NCBI RefSeq assembly: GCF_003852895.1
Contig: NZ_QUSW01000008.1
Coordinates: 248,001-312,000, forward strand
Source: Rhizobacter terrae
GTDB taxonomy: Bacteria > Pseudomonadota > Gammaproteobacteria > Burkholderiales > Burkholderiaceae_C
Length of the DNA stretch: 64,000 bases
Direction of reading: 5' to 3'
The notes beneath the pieces are model-generated. The model searched no databases. It was not told the origin of the DNA and saw only the letters and a list, made by a program, of their open reading frames with translations. Below are positions 27,209 through 34,805 of the stretch, piece by piece. Position 1 is the stretch's first letter. Every line of letters starts with the position of its first letter. The position numbers and the translations under genes are program-made.

Positions 27209-27849
27209 AAATTCTGAAGAAATACTTCAAGAATTCGATCTATCTATTTGCTGCAATTGGAATTTCTTCCTCATTCGCTGGCTCGTACGACGATTTCTTC
27301 AAGGCCGTCGACCTGAACGACACCCGTGCCGTCCAGGCACTGCTCCAGCGCGGCTTCGACGCCAATTCCCGCGACTCCAAAGGCCAGACGGGCCTGTTCC
27401 TGGCACTTCGGGGCGGTGCCTTCGACGTGGCCGAGCTCCTCATCAAGGCGCCCAATCTCGACGTCAACGCCGTGAACGAGGCCGGCGAATCCGCGCTGAT
27501 GATGGCCGCGCTCAAGGGGCAGCCCGAGCTCTCGCAGCGCCTGATCGAGCGCGGTGCCGCCGTGGACAAGACGGGCTGGTCCCCGCTGCACTACGCCGCT
27601 ACCGGGCCTGACCCTGCGGTGGTCAAGCTGCTGCTGGACCGCGGCGCGTCCATCGACGCGCGCTCGCCCAACGGCTCCACGCCGCTGATGATGGCTTCGC
27701 AATATGGCAGCGAGGCCAGCGCCGCGCTTTTGCTGCAGCGCGGCGCAGACCCGCGCATCCGCAACGACCGCGGACTCACGGCCGTCGATTTCGCCAGGCT
27801 GGCCCACCGCGAGGCACTCGCGGCCAGCCTGGAGCGTGCTCAACGTTGA
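27205..27849 (+). CDS. Secreted ankyrin repeat protein
   Basis: A 214-residue protein starting with GTG at 27205, overlapping the tatD stop (GTGA). The N-terminus (KILKKYFKNSIYLFAAIGISSSFAGS) is a signal peptide with likely cleavage after Ala-Gly or nearby, placing it in the periplasm. Five or more ankyrin repeats follow, for example DSKGQTGLFLALRGGAFDVAE, NGSTPLMMASQYGSEASAAL and NDRGLTAVDFARLAHREALA. The first 60 bases are clearly AT-richer than the rest. Ankyrin proteins bind other proteins; this gene follows tatD in many Burkholderiales, but the partner is unknown. Confidence 0.87.
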   Translation: MKILKKYFKNSIYLFAAIGISSSFAGSYDDFFKAVDLNDTRAVQALLQRGFDANSRDSKGQTGLFLALRGGAFDVAELLIKAPNLDVNAVNEAGESALMMAALKGQPELSQRLIERGAAVDKTGWSPLHYAATGPDPAVVKLLLDRGASIDARSPNGSTPLMMASQYGSEASAALLLQRGADPRIRNDRGLTAVDFARLAHREALAASLERAQR

Positions 27850-27859
27850 TGTAAGGCGT

Positions 27860-27878
27860 TGTCAGGCGACTTCTGACA
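27860..27878. promoter_or_regulatory. Inverted repeat, possible operator
   Basis: TGTCAG (27860-27865) and CTGACA (27873-27878) are a perfect 6-bp dyad with a 7-base spacer, 97 bp before the start of the 72-residue gene and just after the ankyrin stop. It could be an operator or a short hairpin; no T-run follows. Weak evidence. Confidence 0.3.
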
Positions 27879-27974
27879 CGTTCTTTGGGATGCTGCCGAC
27901 TGATGCAAATGGAGAGCGAGGTCTACAGTTCCTCACATCGGCTCAATTCACACGCCGCGCAGGAGATTCGGACC

Positions 27975-28193
27975 ATGGACAAGTCGCTGTTGGTTTCCAA
28001 CCCGTTCGCGCTGATGATGAACCCGGACGACGTGCTGCAGGCCATGCAGCACTCCGACCGCTTGAGCCGCCTCAGCCGCCGCATCTGCAAGCCGCTGGAC
28101 AAGCCCATGATTCCCAAGTCGGGTGCCGAGCAGCAGGCTGCCTTCGACCACGAAGTCGACGACAGCGAAGAGATCGCCTCCGACGACGAGTGA
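27975..28193 (+). CDS. Small conserved hypothetical protein (72 aa)
   Basis: A 72-residue acidic protein preceded by a good ribosome site (AGGAG about 8 bases upstream of ATG 27975). It begins MDKSLLVSNPFALMMNPDDVL, continues with a basic middle (SDRLSRLSRRICKPLDKPMIPK) and ends in an acidic tail (DDSEEIASDDE). The pattern is consistent with coding: conservative residues, high GC3, strong ribosome site. I recognise no domain. The upstream in-frame ATG at 27885 has no ribosome site and was rejected. It may be a small regulatory or scaffolding protein. Confidence 0.7.
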   Translation: MDKSLLVSNPFALMMNPDDVLQAMQHSDRLSRLSRRICKPLDKPMIPKSGAEQQAAFDHEVDDSEEIASDDE

Positions 28194-28314
28194 ATTGGGG
28201 GCAGGGGACGCCGCCGGGCGCCCCTTGACCCTTGGCGCATCGCTCCCATCGCGGGAACGATCCGCGCCATCGGCAGTCTTCCCGATACGCTTGCGACAAG
28301 AGTGGAGGCGCATC

Positions 28315-28638
28315 TTGCAAGAGCTGTCGTTCCGCACGCTGCTGTATCGCTACTTCTTCTTCGGCTGGTTGTTCCGCGATGTCTCTCGCGGCAACCTGCT
28401 CGAACGTGCCGCCGCATGGCGCCACAACCAATCCCAGGCCCACTGGCTGTTGACCTACATGCGCCGCTGGCTGTGGTGCGGCGTGCTGCTGTACGGCCTG
28501 GGCGGCCTGGTCGAGTTGCTCATCGGGGCGCCCGCCCTGTCGGCCCTGTTCTACGTGCCCAGCGCCTTGAGCGTGCCGGTGAATGCCGTGATCGGGGCGG
28601 TGTGGCTGGGGTTGAAGGCTTTGCCGGGGCCGTTCTAA
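28315..28638 (+). CDS. Small membrane protein
   Basis: About 107 residues, start uncertain. A TTG at 28315 has GGAGG seven bases upstream and gives LQELSFRTLLYRYFFFGWLFRD; another TTG at 28291 would add eight basic residues. Two hydrophobic segments are visible (LWCGVLLYGLGGLVELLIGA, then LSVPVNAVIGAVWLGLKALP), with basic loops before and between, suggesting a two-helix inner-membrane protein. It follows the 72-residue gene by about 120 bp and converges on the toxin gene. No family recognised. Confidence 0.6.
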   Translation: MQELSFRTLLYRYFFFGWLFRDVSRGNLLERAAAWRHNQSQAHWLLTYMRRWLWCGVLLYGLGGLVELLIGAPALSALFYVPSALSVPVNAVIGAVWLGLKALPGPF

Positions 28639-28645
28639 GCCCGGT

Positions 28646-28963
28646 TCAGTGATAGTCGTCTTCGCGCTGATGCCTCACGGCGATGACGGCGACCGTGCTG
28701 TCGTCAACGATGTCGAACAAGGCGACGTAGCCCGTCGCGCCGAATGAGATCACCAGTTCGCGAAGGAAAGGGCTGTCGGATGCCTTGCGGCAACTGAAGG
28801 GAAACTTCTCCAGAACAACGAGCCCATCGGTGATGGCGTCAAGAGCCCGCTCGGCCAGGCTGAAATCGGGGACCTCACGATCGAGTTCGCGCTGAAGGAG
28901 GTACTCGTACAGTCGCTGCAGGTCATCGTTGGCTTCTGGGGTCAACTTGACGGAAGAGCTCAT
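28646..28963 (-). CDS. RelE/ParE-superfamily toxin
   Basis: A 105-residue protein of the RelE/ParE fold. It begins SSSVKLTPEANDDLQRLYEYL, where the aromatic-rich first helix is typical, continues with ALDAITDGLVVLEKFPFSCRK and RELVISFGATGYVALFDIV, and ends VAVIAVRHQREDDYH, the usual final strand and basic-His tail of ParE/RelE toxins. Relatives cut mRNA in the ribosome or poison gyrase; the target here is not decidable. The start overlaps the antitoxin stop by 4 bp. Antitoxin-first order and the operator upstream support a type II module. Confidence 0.88.
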   Translation of the reverse strand: MSSSVKLTPEANDDLQRLYEYLLQRELDREVPDFSLAERALDAITDGLVVLEKFPFSCRKASDSPFLRELVISFGATGYVALFDIVDDSTVAVIAVRHQREDDYH

Positions 28964-29244
28964 CCCTTCTTGCGCCGGGCCGCCGTTTGCTTGGCCTTGG
29001 CCAGCTTGTCCTTGAGTCCTTGAATCGCAGTCTCGGCGGGGACGAAGTCGCCGGTCTTCAGGGCTCGTTCAAGGGATGCGAGGCCTCGCGCGACGAACTC
29101 TGTCTGGGCCAGACGCCGGTTCACGCTGTCGCGGACCGAGGCCTCCACGAACTCGGACAAGGTCTCGTTGTCGCGAAGCAGGCGCTCCACTTGTTCTCGC
29201 AGTTGCGGATCGACTCGAACGGCTGGGAGGGTGGCGGACTTCAT
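28960..29244 (-). CDS. Antitoxin of the RelE/ParE-type module (ribbon-helix-helix-like)
   Basis: A 94-residue protein. The N-terminus TLPAVRVDPQLREQVERLL looks like the strand-helix of a ribbon-helix-helix DNA-binding domain, followed by NETLSEFVEASVRDSVNRRLA, a second helix, and a C-terminal basic part (AKAKQTAARRKKG) that would wrap the toxin. ATG 29244 is preferred; a second in-frame ATG at 29262 would add six residues and lies inside the operator dyad. It is transcribed before the toxin and overlaps it by 4 bp. It should neutralise the toxin and repress its own promoter through the dyad at 29256-29274. Confidence 0.85.
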   Translation of the reverse strand: MKSATLPAVRVDPQLREQVERLLRDNETLSEFVEASVRDSVNRRLAQTEFVARGLASLERALKTGDFVPAETAIQGLKDKLAKAKQTAARRKKG

Positions 29245-29255
29245 CGGGCGAGTGT

Positions 29256-29274
29256 ATTGCATTTGCGATGCAAT
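29256..29274. promoter_or_regulatory. Operator dyad of the toxin-antitoxin operon
   Basis: ATTGCAT (29256-29262) and ATGCAAT (29268-29274) form a perfect 7-bp inverted repeat with a 5-base spacer, 12 bp upstream of the antitoxin ATG. Size and place match autoregulatory sites of ribbon-helix-helix antitoxins. Confidence 0.72.
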
Positions 29275-29390
29275 CTGAGGTTGGCGGCCTGTCCGCCCAC
29301 GAGACGCCTCCTCCGGTCCAACCCTGCCTGAATGCCGGGCAGCGTCCAAGCTCCGAGACAGTCTCCTCACGACCGGTCTGCGCACTTTTC

Positions 29391-29404
29391 CTTGTGACGA
29401 CAAG
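29391..29404. promoter_or_regulatory. Inverted repeat upstream of the sigma-54 promoter, possible activator site
   Basis: CTTGT (29391-29395) and ACAAG (29400-29404) form a perfect short dyad, 24 bp upstream of the -24 element. Enhancer sites for sigma-54 activators usually lie farther upstream (about 80-200 bp), so this spacing is short; it could instead bind another factor. Low confidence. Confidence 0.3.
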
Positions 29405-29427
29405 CACTTGGGGCATTTGACCCTGCG

Positions 29428-29442
29428 TGGCACATGCCTTGC
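29428..29442 (+). promoter_or_regulatory. Sigma-54 (-24/-12) promoter
   Basis: TGGCAC (29428-29433), five bases, then TTGC (29439-29442) match the consensus TGGCAC-N5-TTGC exactly, with GG and GC at the required spacing. Transcription would begin near 29454, 47 bp before the binding-protein gene. The third base group and the sigma-54 activator gene in the same operon make this a confident call. Confidence 0.85.
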
Positions 29443-29500
29443 GCTGGTGGCCGGGCCGCGTCCGCAGAGACGTCGGCCATGAAGACACCAAGGAGACGTC

Positions 29501-30643
29501 GTGGACATCAGCTTTTTCTTCGGCCGCGTGGGGCGGCCGTTCATCGGACTCTTGTTGGCGGCGCTTGCCGTGGGAGCCCGCGCCGAGGTGGTCATCGGCC
29601 AGGTGGCGCCTCTGTCGGGGCTGCTTGCGAGCACCGGGCGGCAGATGGTGCTGGGCGGCAAGGTCTGCTTCGAGGCCGTGAATGCGCAAGGCGGGGTGCA
29701 TGGGCAGAAGATTCGCACGGTGGTGGTGGACGACGGCTATCGGGTCGACGAGACCCTGCGGCTCACGCGCGAGCTCGTGGCCGATCCGCAGGTCGTGGCC
29801 TTGTTCGGCTTCGCGGGCACGGCCAACGTGAGCCGGCTGCTGCAGGACAAGGTGCTGGAGTCCGGCGGCATCGCGCTGGTGGCGCCCTACACCGGCGGCG
29901 AGCCGCTGCGCACACCGTTCAACCCGTGGATCTTCCACGTGCGTGCCGGCTATGCCGACGAGGCCGAGCACATGGTCAAGCAGCTCAGCACGCAGGGCAT
30001 CCAGCGCGTGGCGGTGCTCTACCAGAACGATGCCTTCGGCAAGGCAGGACTCGAAGGCGTGGAAGCGGCGATGAGCCGGCGCAACCGCAAGATCGTGGCC
30101 GCGGCGCCTTATGAACGAAACACCGATGAGGTGAAGGCCGCCGTCACCGCCATCCTCAAGGCCGATGCGCAGGCGGTGATCATGATTGCCGTGAACAAGC
30201 CGGCCGCAGCCTTCGTGCGCCAGTACCGTGATGCGGGCGGCGGCGGACAGCTCTTCAACATCTCGGTGGTGGACCCGGCCGAACTGGTGAAGCTCGCGGG
30301 CGTCCATTCGGCGAAGGGCCTGGGCATCACCCAGGTGGTGCCGTACCCCTACCAGGAACGCCTGCCCATCGTGCGCGAGTTCCACCGGCTGATGAAGCAG
30401 TACGCGCCGAATGCGGAAGTGAACTACACGAACTTCGAGGAATTCCTCGGTGCCCGGGTGCTGGTGGAAGCGCTGCGGCGCGCCGGCCCCAACCCGACCC
30501 GCGGGTCGGTCATCAAGGCACTGGAAAGCCTCAACCCCTTGGACCTCGGCGGCGTGAGCGTGGCCTTCTCGAAGGACCACCGCGTAGGCTCGCGCTTCGT
30601 CGAGGTGACGGTCATCAGCAGCTCAGGGAAATTGTTGAAATGA
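29501..30643 (+). CDS. Branched-chain amino-acid type ABC substrate-binding protein
   Basis: A 380-residue periplasmic binding protein of the LivJ class. The GTG at 29501 has AGGAG five bases upstream. A signal peptide (hydrophobic IGLLLAALAVGARA) is cleaved near Ala29; the mature start EVVIGQVAPLSGLLASTGRQM and DDGYRVDETLRLTRELV, ALFGFAGTANV and VAVLYQNDAFGKAGLEGVE are family landmarks. No permease or ATPase genes accompany it, so it may act as a ligand-sensing partner or share a distant transporter. It is the first gene after the sigma-54 promoter and overlaps the activator gene by 4 bp. Ligand unknown; a carboxylate or amino acid is likely. Confidence 0.88.
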   Translation: MDISFFFGRVGRPFIGLLLAALAVGARAEVVIGQVAPLSGLLASTGRQMVLGGKVCFEAVNAQGGVHGQKIRTVVVDDGYRVDETLRLTRELVADPQVVALFGFAGTANVSRLLQDKVLESGGIALVAPYTGGEPLRTPFNPWIFHVRAGYADEAEHMVKQLSTQGIQRVAVLYQNDAFGKAGLEGVEAAMSRRNRKIVAAAPYERNTDEVKAAVTAILKADAQAVIMIAVNKPAAAFVRQYRDAGGGGQLFNISVVDPAELVKLAGVHSAKGLGITQVVPYPYQERLPIVREFHRLMKQYAPNAEVNYTNFEEFLGARVLVEALRRAGPNPTRGSVIKALESLNPLDLGGVSVAFSKDHRVGSRFVEVTVISSSGKLLK

Positions 30644-32184
30644 TCTCAGGCATCGACACCGCGGACCGCATGGAGTCCGCCACCATGGCGGGGCCGGCCC
30701 CACTGACGCTGGCGGACTTCGAGGCACTGCGCGGCTCGGCCATGCAGTCGGTCTTCAAGGCCTTCGAGAAGGCGAGCGAAGGCACCTTGATCGTGGATCG
30801 CGATGCGCGCATCGTGTGGATCAGCGACAAGCATGCGCGGCGCTTCGGCATCGCGCAGCCCAAGGGTGTGCTCGGCCGCCGGGTGGAAGAGGTGATTCCC
30901 AACAGCCGCATGCGCGAGGTGGTGCGCAGCGGCCAGCCCATCTTGCTGGACATCCTGGATTCGCCGGGCAAGCCGGTGGTGGTCACGCGCATGCCGCTGA
31001 AGAACGAGCAGGGCGAGGTGGTGGGCGCCGTGGGCTTCGCGCTCTTCGACGAGTGGACCACGCTGGCGCCGGTGGTCTCCCGCTTCCTGCGCATGCAGGA
31101 GGAGCTGGCGCAGGCCCGCAAGGCCAGGCCGTTGACGCGCCAGGCGAAGTACAGCTTCAGCAACTTCGTGGGCAGCTCGGCGGCCACGCTGGAGATCAAG
31201 CGCCGCGCACGCCGGGCCGCGGCAACGCATTCGCCCGTGTTGCTGCTGGGCGAGACGGGCACGGGCAAGGAGCTGCTGGCGCATGCCATCCACGGCGCGT
31301 CGCCGCGGGCACACCGGCCTTTCGTGTCGCTGAGCATGGCGGCGATTCCCGACGCGCTCATCGAGGCCGAGCTGTTCGGCGTGGCACCGGGCGCCTACAC
31401 CGGCGCCGACAAGCGCGACCGGCAAGGCAAGCTGCAGGTCGCCCAAGGCGGCACGCTGTTCCTCGATGAGATCGGCGACATGCCGCTGCCGGTGCAGTCC
31501 AAGCTGCTGCGTGTCCTGCAGGAAAAGGAGTTCGAGGCGCTCGGCTCCAACGAGGTGCAGCGCGCCGACGTGCGCATCATCGCAGCCACCTCGCGCAAGC
31601 TGATGGACCTGGTGAAGAACGGGCAATTCCGTGCCGACCTGTACTACCGGCTCGACGTGCTCTCGCTGGCCGTGCCGCCGTTGCGCGAGCGGATGGACGA
31701 CCTGGAGCCTATCTGCGAGTCGCTGCTCGAGGGCTTTGCCGAATCGCACCCCGGGCAGGCCCATGAACTGGACGGCGACGCGCTTGCCGTGCTGGCGCGG
31801 CAGCGGTGGCCCGGCAACATCCGCGAACTGCGCAACGTGCTGGAGCGCAGCATCGTGCTGTCGGATTCGGCGGTGCTGGGCGCGGCGGATGTGCAGGCCG
31901 CCTTGCAGACCCCGTTCGCTGCAGGAGCCTCGATGGCCGAGTCCACGGGCGCAGACCTTCACCGCGACCTGCCGGCACCGCCCGTGCAACTGCCCATGCG
32001 CCAGGCGCACGCCCAGGCCATGGGCCAGTTCGAGCGGCAGTTGATCGAACACGCGCTCGCCGCCAGCCCGACCGTGTCGGCTGCGGCCAAGCGCCTGGGC
32101 ATCGGCCGCGCGACGCTCTACCGCAAGATGGCCGCGCTGCGCATCAACCGTTGGGACGCCGGCGCGCCTGCTTCTCATCCCTGA
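30640..32184 (+). CDS. Sigma-54-dependent transcriptional activator (PAS-AAA-Fis)
   Basis: A 514-residue enhancer-binding protein. Residues about 35-140 are a PAS sensor ([25 protein letters not shown], then [10 protein letters not shown]). The AAA+ core has Walker A GETGTGKE (204-211), the sigma-54 contact loop GAYTGA (251-256; the usual form is GAFTGA, and Tyr is an accepted variant), and Walker [13 protein letters not shown] Fis-type helix-turn-helix ends the protein ([21 protein letters not shown]). It has no receiver domain, so it is controlled by a ligand at the PAS domain. It is cotranscribed with the binding protein and 3-hydroxybutyrate dehydrogenase from a sigma-54 promoter, suggesting self-activation. 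Confidence 0.93.
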   Translation: MISGIDTADRMESATMAGPAPLTLADFEALRGSAMQSVFKAFEKASEGTLIVDRDARIVWISDKHARRFGIAQPKGVLGRRVEEVIPNSRMREVVRSGQPILLDILDSPGKPVVVTRMPLKNEQGEVVGAVGFALFDEWTTLAPVVSRFLRMQEELAQARKARPLTRQAKYSFSNFVGSSAATLEIKRRARRAAATHSPVLLLGETGTGKELLAHAIHGASPRAHRPFVSLSMAAIPDALIEAELFGVAPGAYTGADKRDRQGKLQVAQGGTLFLDEIGDMPLPVQSKLLRVLQEKEFEALGSNEVQRADVRIIAATSRKLMDLVKNGQFRADLYYRLDVLSLAVPPLRERMDDLEPICESLLEGFAESHPGQAHELDGDALAVLARQRWPGNIRELRNVLERSIVLSDSAVLGAADVQAALQTPFAAGASMAESTGADLHRDLPAPPVQLPMRQAHAQAMGQFERQLIEHALAASPTVSAAAKRLGIGRATLYRKMAALRINRWDAGAPASHP

Positions 32185-32212
32185 ACCTTCCCATCATCCA
32201 AAGGAGAACCAC

Positions 32213-32992
32213 ATGCTCAGTGGGCGGACCGCGCTCGTCACCGGATCAACCAGCGGCATCGGGCTGGCCATCGCGCAGGCGCTGGCGCAGCAGGGCGCGA
32301 AGGTCTTGCTCAACGGCTTCGGCGATGCCGACGCTGCACTCGCGCAGGTGCGTGCGGCCGCGGCCGGCGATGCGCAGGTGGACTACCACGGCGCCGACAT
32401 GGGCGATGCCGCAGCGATTGCCGAGATGGTGGCCTTCGCGCAGCAGCGTTTCGGCGCGCTGGACATCGTCGTGAACAACGCGGGCATCCAGCACGTCGCG
32501 CCGGTGGAGGACTTCGACCCTGCGCAGTGGGACCGCATCATCACCATCAACTTGAGCTCGGTGTTCCACGTCACGCGGCATGCGCTGCCGGGCATGCGGC
32601 AGCGCGGCTGGGGGCGCATCGTCAACGTCGCGTCGGTGCATGGTCTGGTGGCCAGCGCCGGCAAGTCGGCCTATGTCGCGGCCAAGCATGGCGTTGTCGG
32701 TTTTACCAAGGCCGTGGCGCTGGAGACTGCGGCCACAGGCATCACCTGCAATGCCATCTGCCCGGGTTGGGTGCTGACGCCGCTGGTGCAAAAGCAGGTC
32801 GATGCCAGGGCACTCGAAGCGGGCGTGTCGGCGCAGGCGGCGCAAGCGCTGCTGCTGCGCGAGAAGCAACCCTCCGAGCAGTTCGTCGCGCCCGAACAGA
32901 TCGGTGCGATGACGGTGTTCCTGTGCAGCGATGCCGCCTCGCAAGTGCGCGGCGCGGCCTGGACCATCGATGGCGGTTGGACCGCGCAATGA
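32213..32992 (+). CDS. bdhA: 3-hydroxybutyrate dehydrogenase
   Basis: A 259-residue short-chain dehydrogenase oxidising 3-hydroxybutyrate to acetoacetate with NAD+, used to consume polyhydroxybutyrate monomers. The cofactor motif is TGSTSGIG (10-17), NNAG at 88-91 and the catalytic Ser141, Tyr154, Lys158 in NVASVHGLVASAGKSAYVAAKHG order; AICPGWVLTPLVQKQ and REKQPSEQF are typical of D-3-hydroxybutyrate dehydrogenases. AGGAG precedes the ATG. It follows the activator gene by 28 bp. In Pseudomonas, bdhA is likewise controlled by a sigma-54 activator, which supports the assignment. Confidence 0.92.
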   Translation: MLSGRTALVTGSTSGIGLAIAQALAQQGAKVLLNGFGDADAALAQVRAAAAGDAQVDYHGADMGDAAAIAEMVAFAQQRFGALDIVVNNAGIQHVAPVEDFDPAQWDRIITINLSSVFHVTRHALPGMRQRGWGRIVNVASVHGLVASAGKSAYVAAKHGVVGFTKAVALETAATGITCNAICPGWVLTPLVQKQVDARALEAGVSAQAAQALLLREKQPSEQFVAPEQIGAMTVFLCSDAASQVRGAAWTIDGGWTAQ

Positions 32993-33353
32993 TGCTTTGA
33001 TCTCGATCGAAGGGCACGAGCGAAGGGGTCGGTTTTCAAGAGCACTCAAGCACGCTCGAAGTCGCACACGTGCTTGAGGTCACGAATGGCGGCCTTCATC
33101 GTCTTGCGTGGTAGCGCTTGTTGAGTTCGCTTACGCGTTCAGCTCTCAAGCGCAGGCGGTGCATCGCCGAAAATTGGGCAGGTCCTCCACTGCCTCGAAC
33201 AACAACCGATCGGCGAGCACCGTCAACGCTCGCCGCCGCACCAACCCTCGGTGACGGCTGGATCGAAGGCGCGCAGCACTAACGCTGCGTCGAGCATGGA
33301 CTGCACGCAACGGCGTGTGCAGGCGGCCCTCCATCTCACTACCAGGACATACG
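32993..33353. other. 361-bp intergenic region between bdhA and the GH16 gene
   Basis: No convincing gene was seen on either strand. The region contains one strong hairpin (33045-33078), several short GC-rich repeats and, at its right end, the ribosome site AGGACAT of the glucanase gene. It probably holds the bdhA 3' end and the GH16 promoter. No sigma-70 hexamer pair of good quality stands out. Confidence 0.5.
33045..33078. terminator. Hairpin downstream of bdhA (possible terminator)
   Basis: CTCAAGCACG (33045-33054) pairs perfectly with CGTGCTTGAG (33069-33078) around a 14-base loop, 53 bp after the bdhA stop. There is no T-run, so a Rho-assisted or processing role is as likely as intrinsic termination. 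Confidence 0.4.
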
Positions 33354-34748
33354 ATGCAACACTTCCGTGCGGCCCGCTCGGCCGTTCTCGGCTGCGCCAT
33401 GCTGGGCTCGCTTCTGGCGGCCGGCTGCGGTGGCGGCTCCAATGCCGTGAATGACGCGGCGATCTCCAACGCGTCTGCCCAGACCGATGGTGTGGCCCGC
33501 GCCGCCGCCTACACCGTCGATACCACCGAACTCATCCAGAACGGCCTGTTCAAGGACGGCCTCAACGGCTGGAAGGTCGAGGATGCTGCGCTCGTGCCCA
33601 GCGAACTGCGCAGCAACAGCCAGGCCTTGAACATCGGCTGGAAAACGACGCAGACCTTCGCGCCGACCGCGCTCATCGCGGGCCGCAGCTACACGCTGTT
33701 CGTGCGCGCCCGCAACGACCGCGCCGGCGGCACCACCACCTTGAGCATGCGCTTCAAGCGGCCGCAGTACTCGGAGGTCTTCCGAACCTACAGCGCCACG
33801 ATCACGGCCAGCACCTACCAGGATTACCGCATCGAATTCACCGCGCCGGCCTACACGGCGATGGCTGACATGGTCATCACCACCAACGGCGCGCGGGCCA
33901 TCGTCGATGGCGTGTCCATGAAGATGCGCAGCGCCATCCCCATGACCGAGCCCATCGCCAACAGCATCGGCTCGTACGTGCCGGCGGGCTACACGCTGGC
34001 CTTCAACGACGAGTTCAACGGCAACACGCTCAACCGCAACAAGTGGTTCACCCGGTACATCTACGCCGGCGGAACTCAGGACAAGCTCAACGACGAGAAG
34101 CAGCGCTACCGCGACAACGGCAACCACGTGGTCGCCAACGGCGTGCTGAGCCTGGTGGCGAACAAGGTGTCCAGCACCGACCCCGACGGCATCAACTACG
34201 AGTCGGGAATGATCCGCTCCGACTGGACCTCGCGCTACGGCTACTACGAGGCCCGCGTGAAGATGCCCGGCGGCGTGGGCGTGTGGCCGGCCTTCTGGCT
34301 GAACTCCGACGTGGGTACCGACGGCCGCCTGGGCTGGCCGCCCGAGATCGACATCTTCGAGTTCGTGAACAACGGCGTGGAGGACAAGCTCAACATGCTG
34401 CACTCCAACGTGGTGAACCAGACGGGCACCGCCTCGGCGCTGACCTACACGGACGCGGCCTTCAACACGAGCTGGTCGGACTACGTCGCGCCATTCAACT
34501 TCAACGAGGGCTGGCACACGGTCGGCGCGCAGTGGGATCCCACCTCGGTCACGGTGTATGTCGACGGCCTGAAGATCTACACGCGCAGCTACCAGTGGAA
34601 CTACAACGACGGCACGCTGGCCGGCCCGGCGCACATCCTGCTCAACTTCGCGGTGGGCGGGTCGTGGGCGGGCCGCCACGGCATCGACGATGCTGCGTTC
34701 CCGCAGGCCCTGCAGATCGACTGGGTGCGCGCCTACACGAAGAACTGA
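33354..34748 (+). CDS. Glycoside hydrolase family 16 lipoprotein (beta-glucanase-like)
   Basis: A 464-residue exported enzyme. A lipoprotein signal ends in LLAAGCGGG (Cys25 lipidated). Residues about 52-195 form a beta-sandwich like a carbohydrate-binding module (LIQNGLFKDGLNGWKVED). The GH16 domain follows (about 208-464): LAFNDEFNGNTLNRNKW, GYYEARVKMPGGVGVWPAFWL and the catalytic EIDIFE (Glu331, Asp333, Glu336). It should cleave beta-1,3 or mixed-linkage glucans, or galactans, at the cell surface. The ATG at 33354 has AGGACA about 7 bases upstream. Cysteine is almost absent after the lipobox, as usual for such enzymes. Confidence 0.93.
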   Translation: MQHFRAARSAVLGCAMLGSLLAAGCGGGSNAVNDAAISNASAQTDGVARAAAYTVDTTELIQNGLFKDGLNGWKVEDAALVPSELRSNSQALNIGWKTTQTFAPTALIAGRSYTLFVRARNDRAGGTTTLSMRFKRPQYSEVFRTYSATITASTYQDYRIEFTAPAYTAMADMVITTNGARAIVDGVSMKMRSAIPMTEPIANSIGSYVPAGYTLAFNDEFNGNTLNRNKWFTRYIYAGGTQDKLNDEKQRYRDNGNHVVANGVLSLVANKVSSTDPDGINYESGMIRSDWTSRYGYYEARVKMPGGVGVWPAFWLNSDVGTDGRLGWPPEIDIFEFVNNGVEDKLNMLHSNVVNQTGTASALTYTDAAFNTSWSDYVAPFNFNEGWHTVGAQWDPTSVTVYVDGLKIYTRSYQWNYNDGTLAGPAHILLNFAVGGSWAGRHGIDDAAFPQALQIDWVRAYTKN

Positions 34749-34805
34749 GTGCGGCATGCGGCCGGGGCCGGCAGCGGCCTGGGCGGGGGACGGCAAAATC
34801 GGCAG

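Noticed and set aside
32993-33353. Possible tRNA or small RNA in the gap after bdhA
   Set aside because: No cloverleaf, CCA end or T-loop consensus was found; only one hairpin and scattered repeats.
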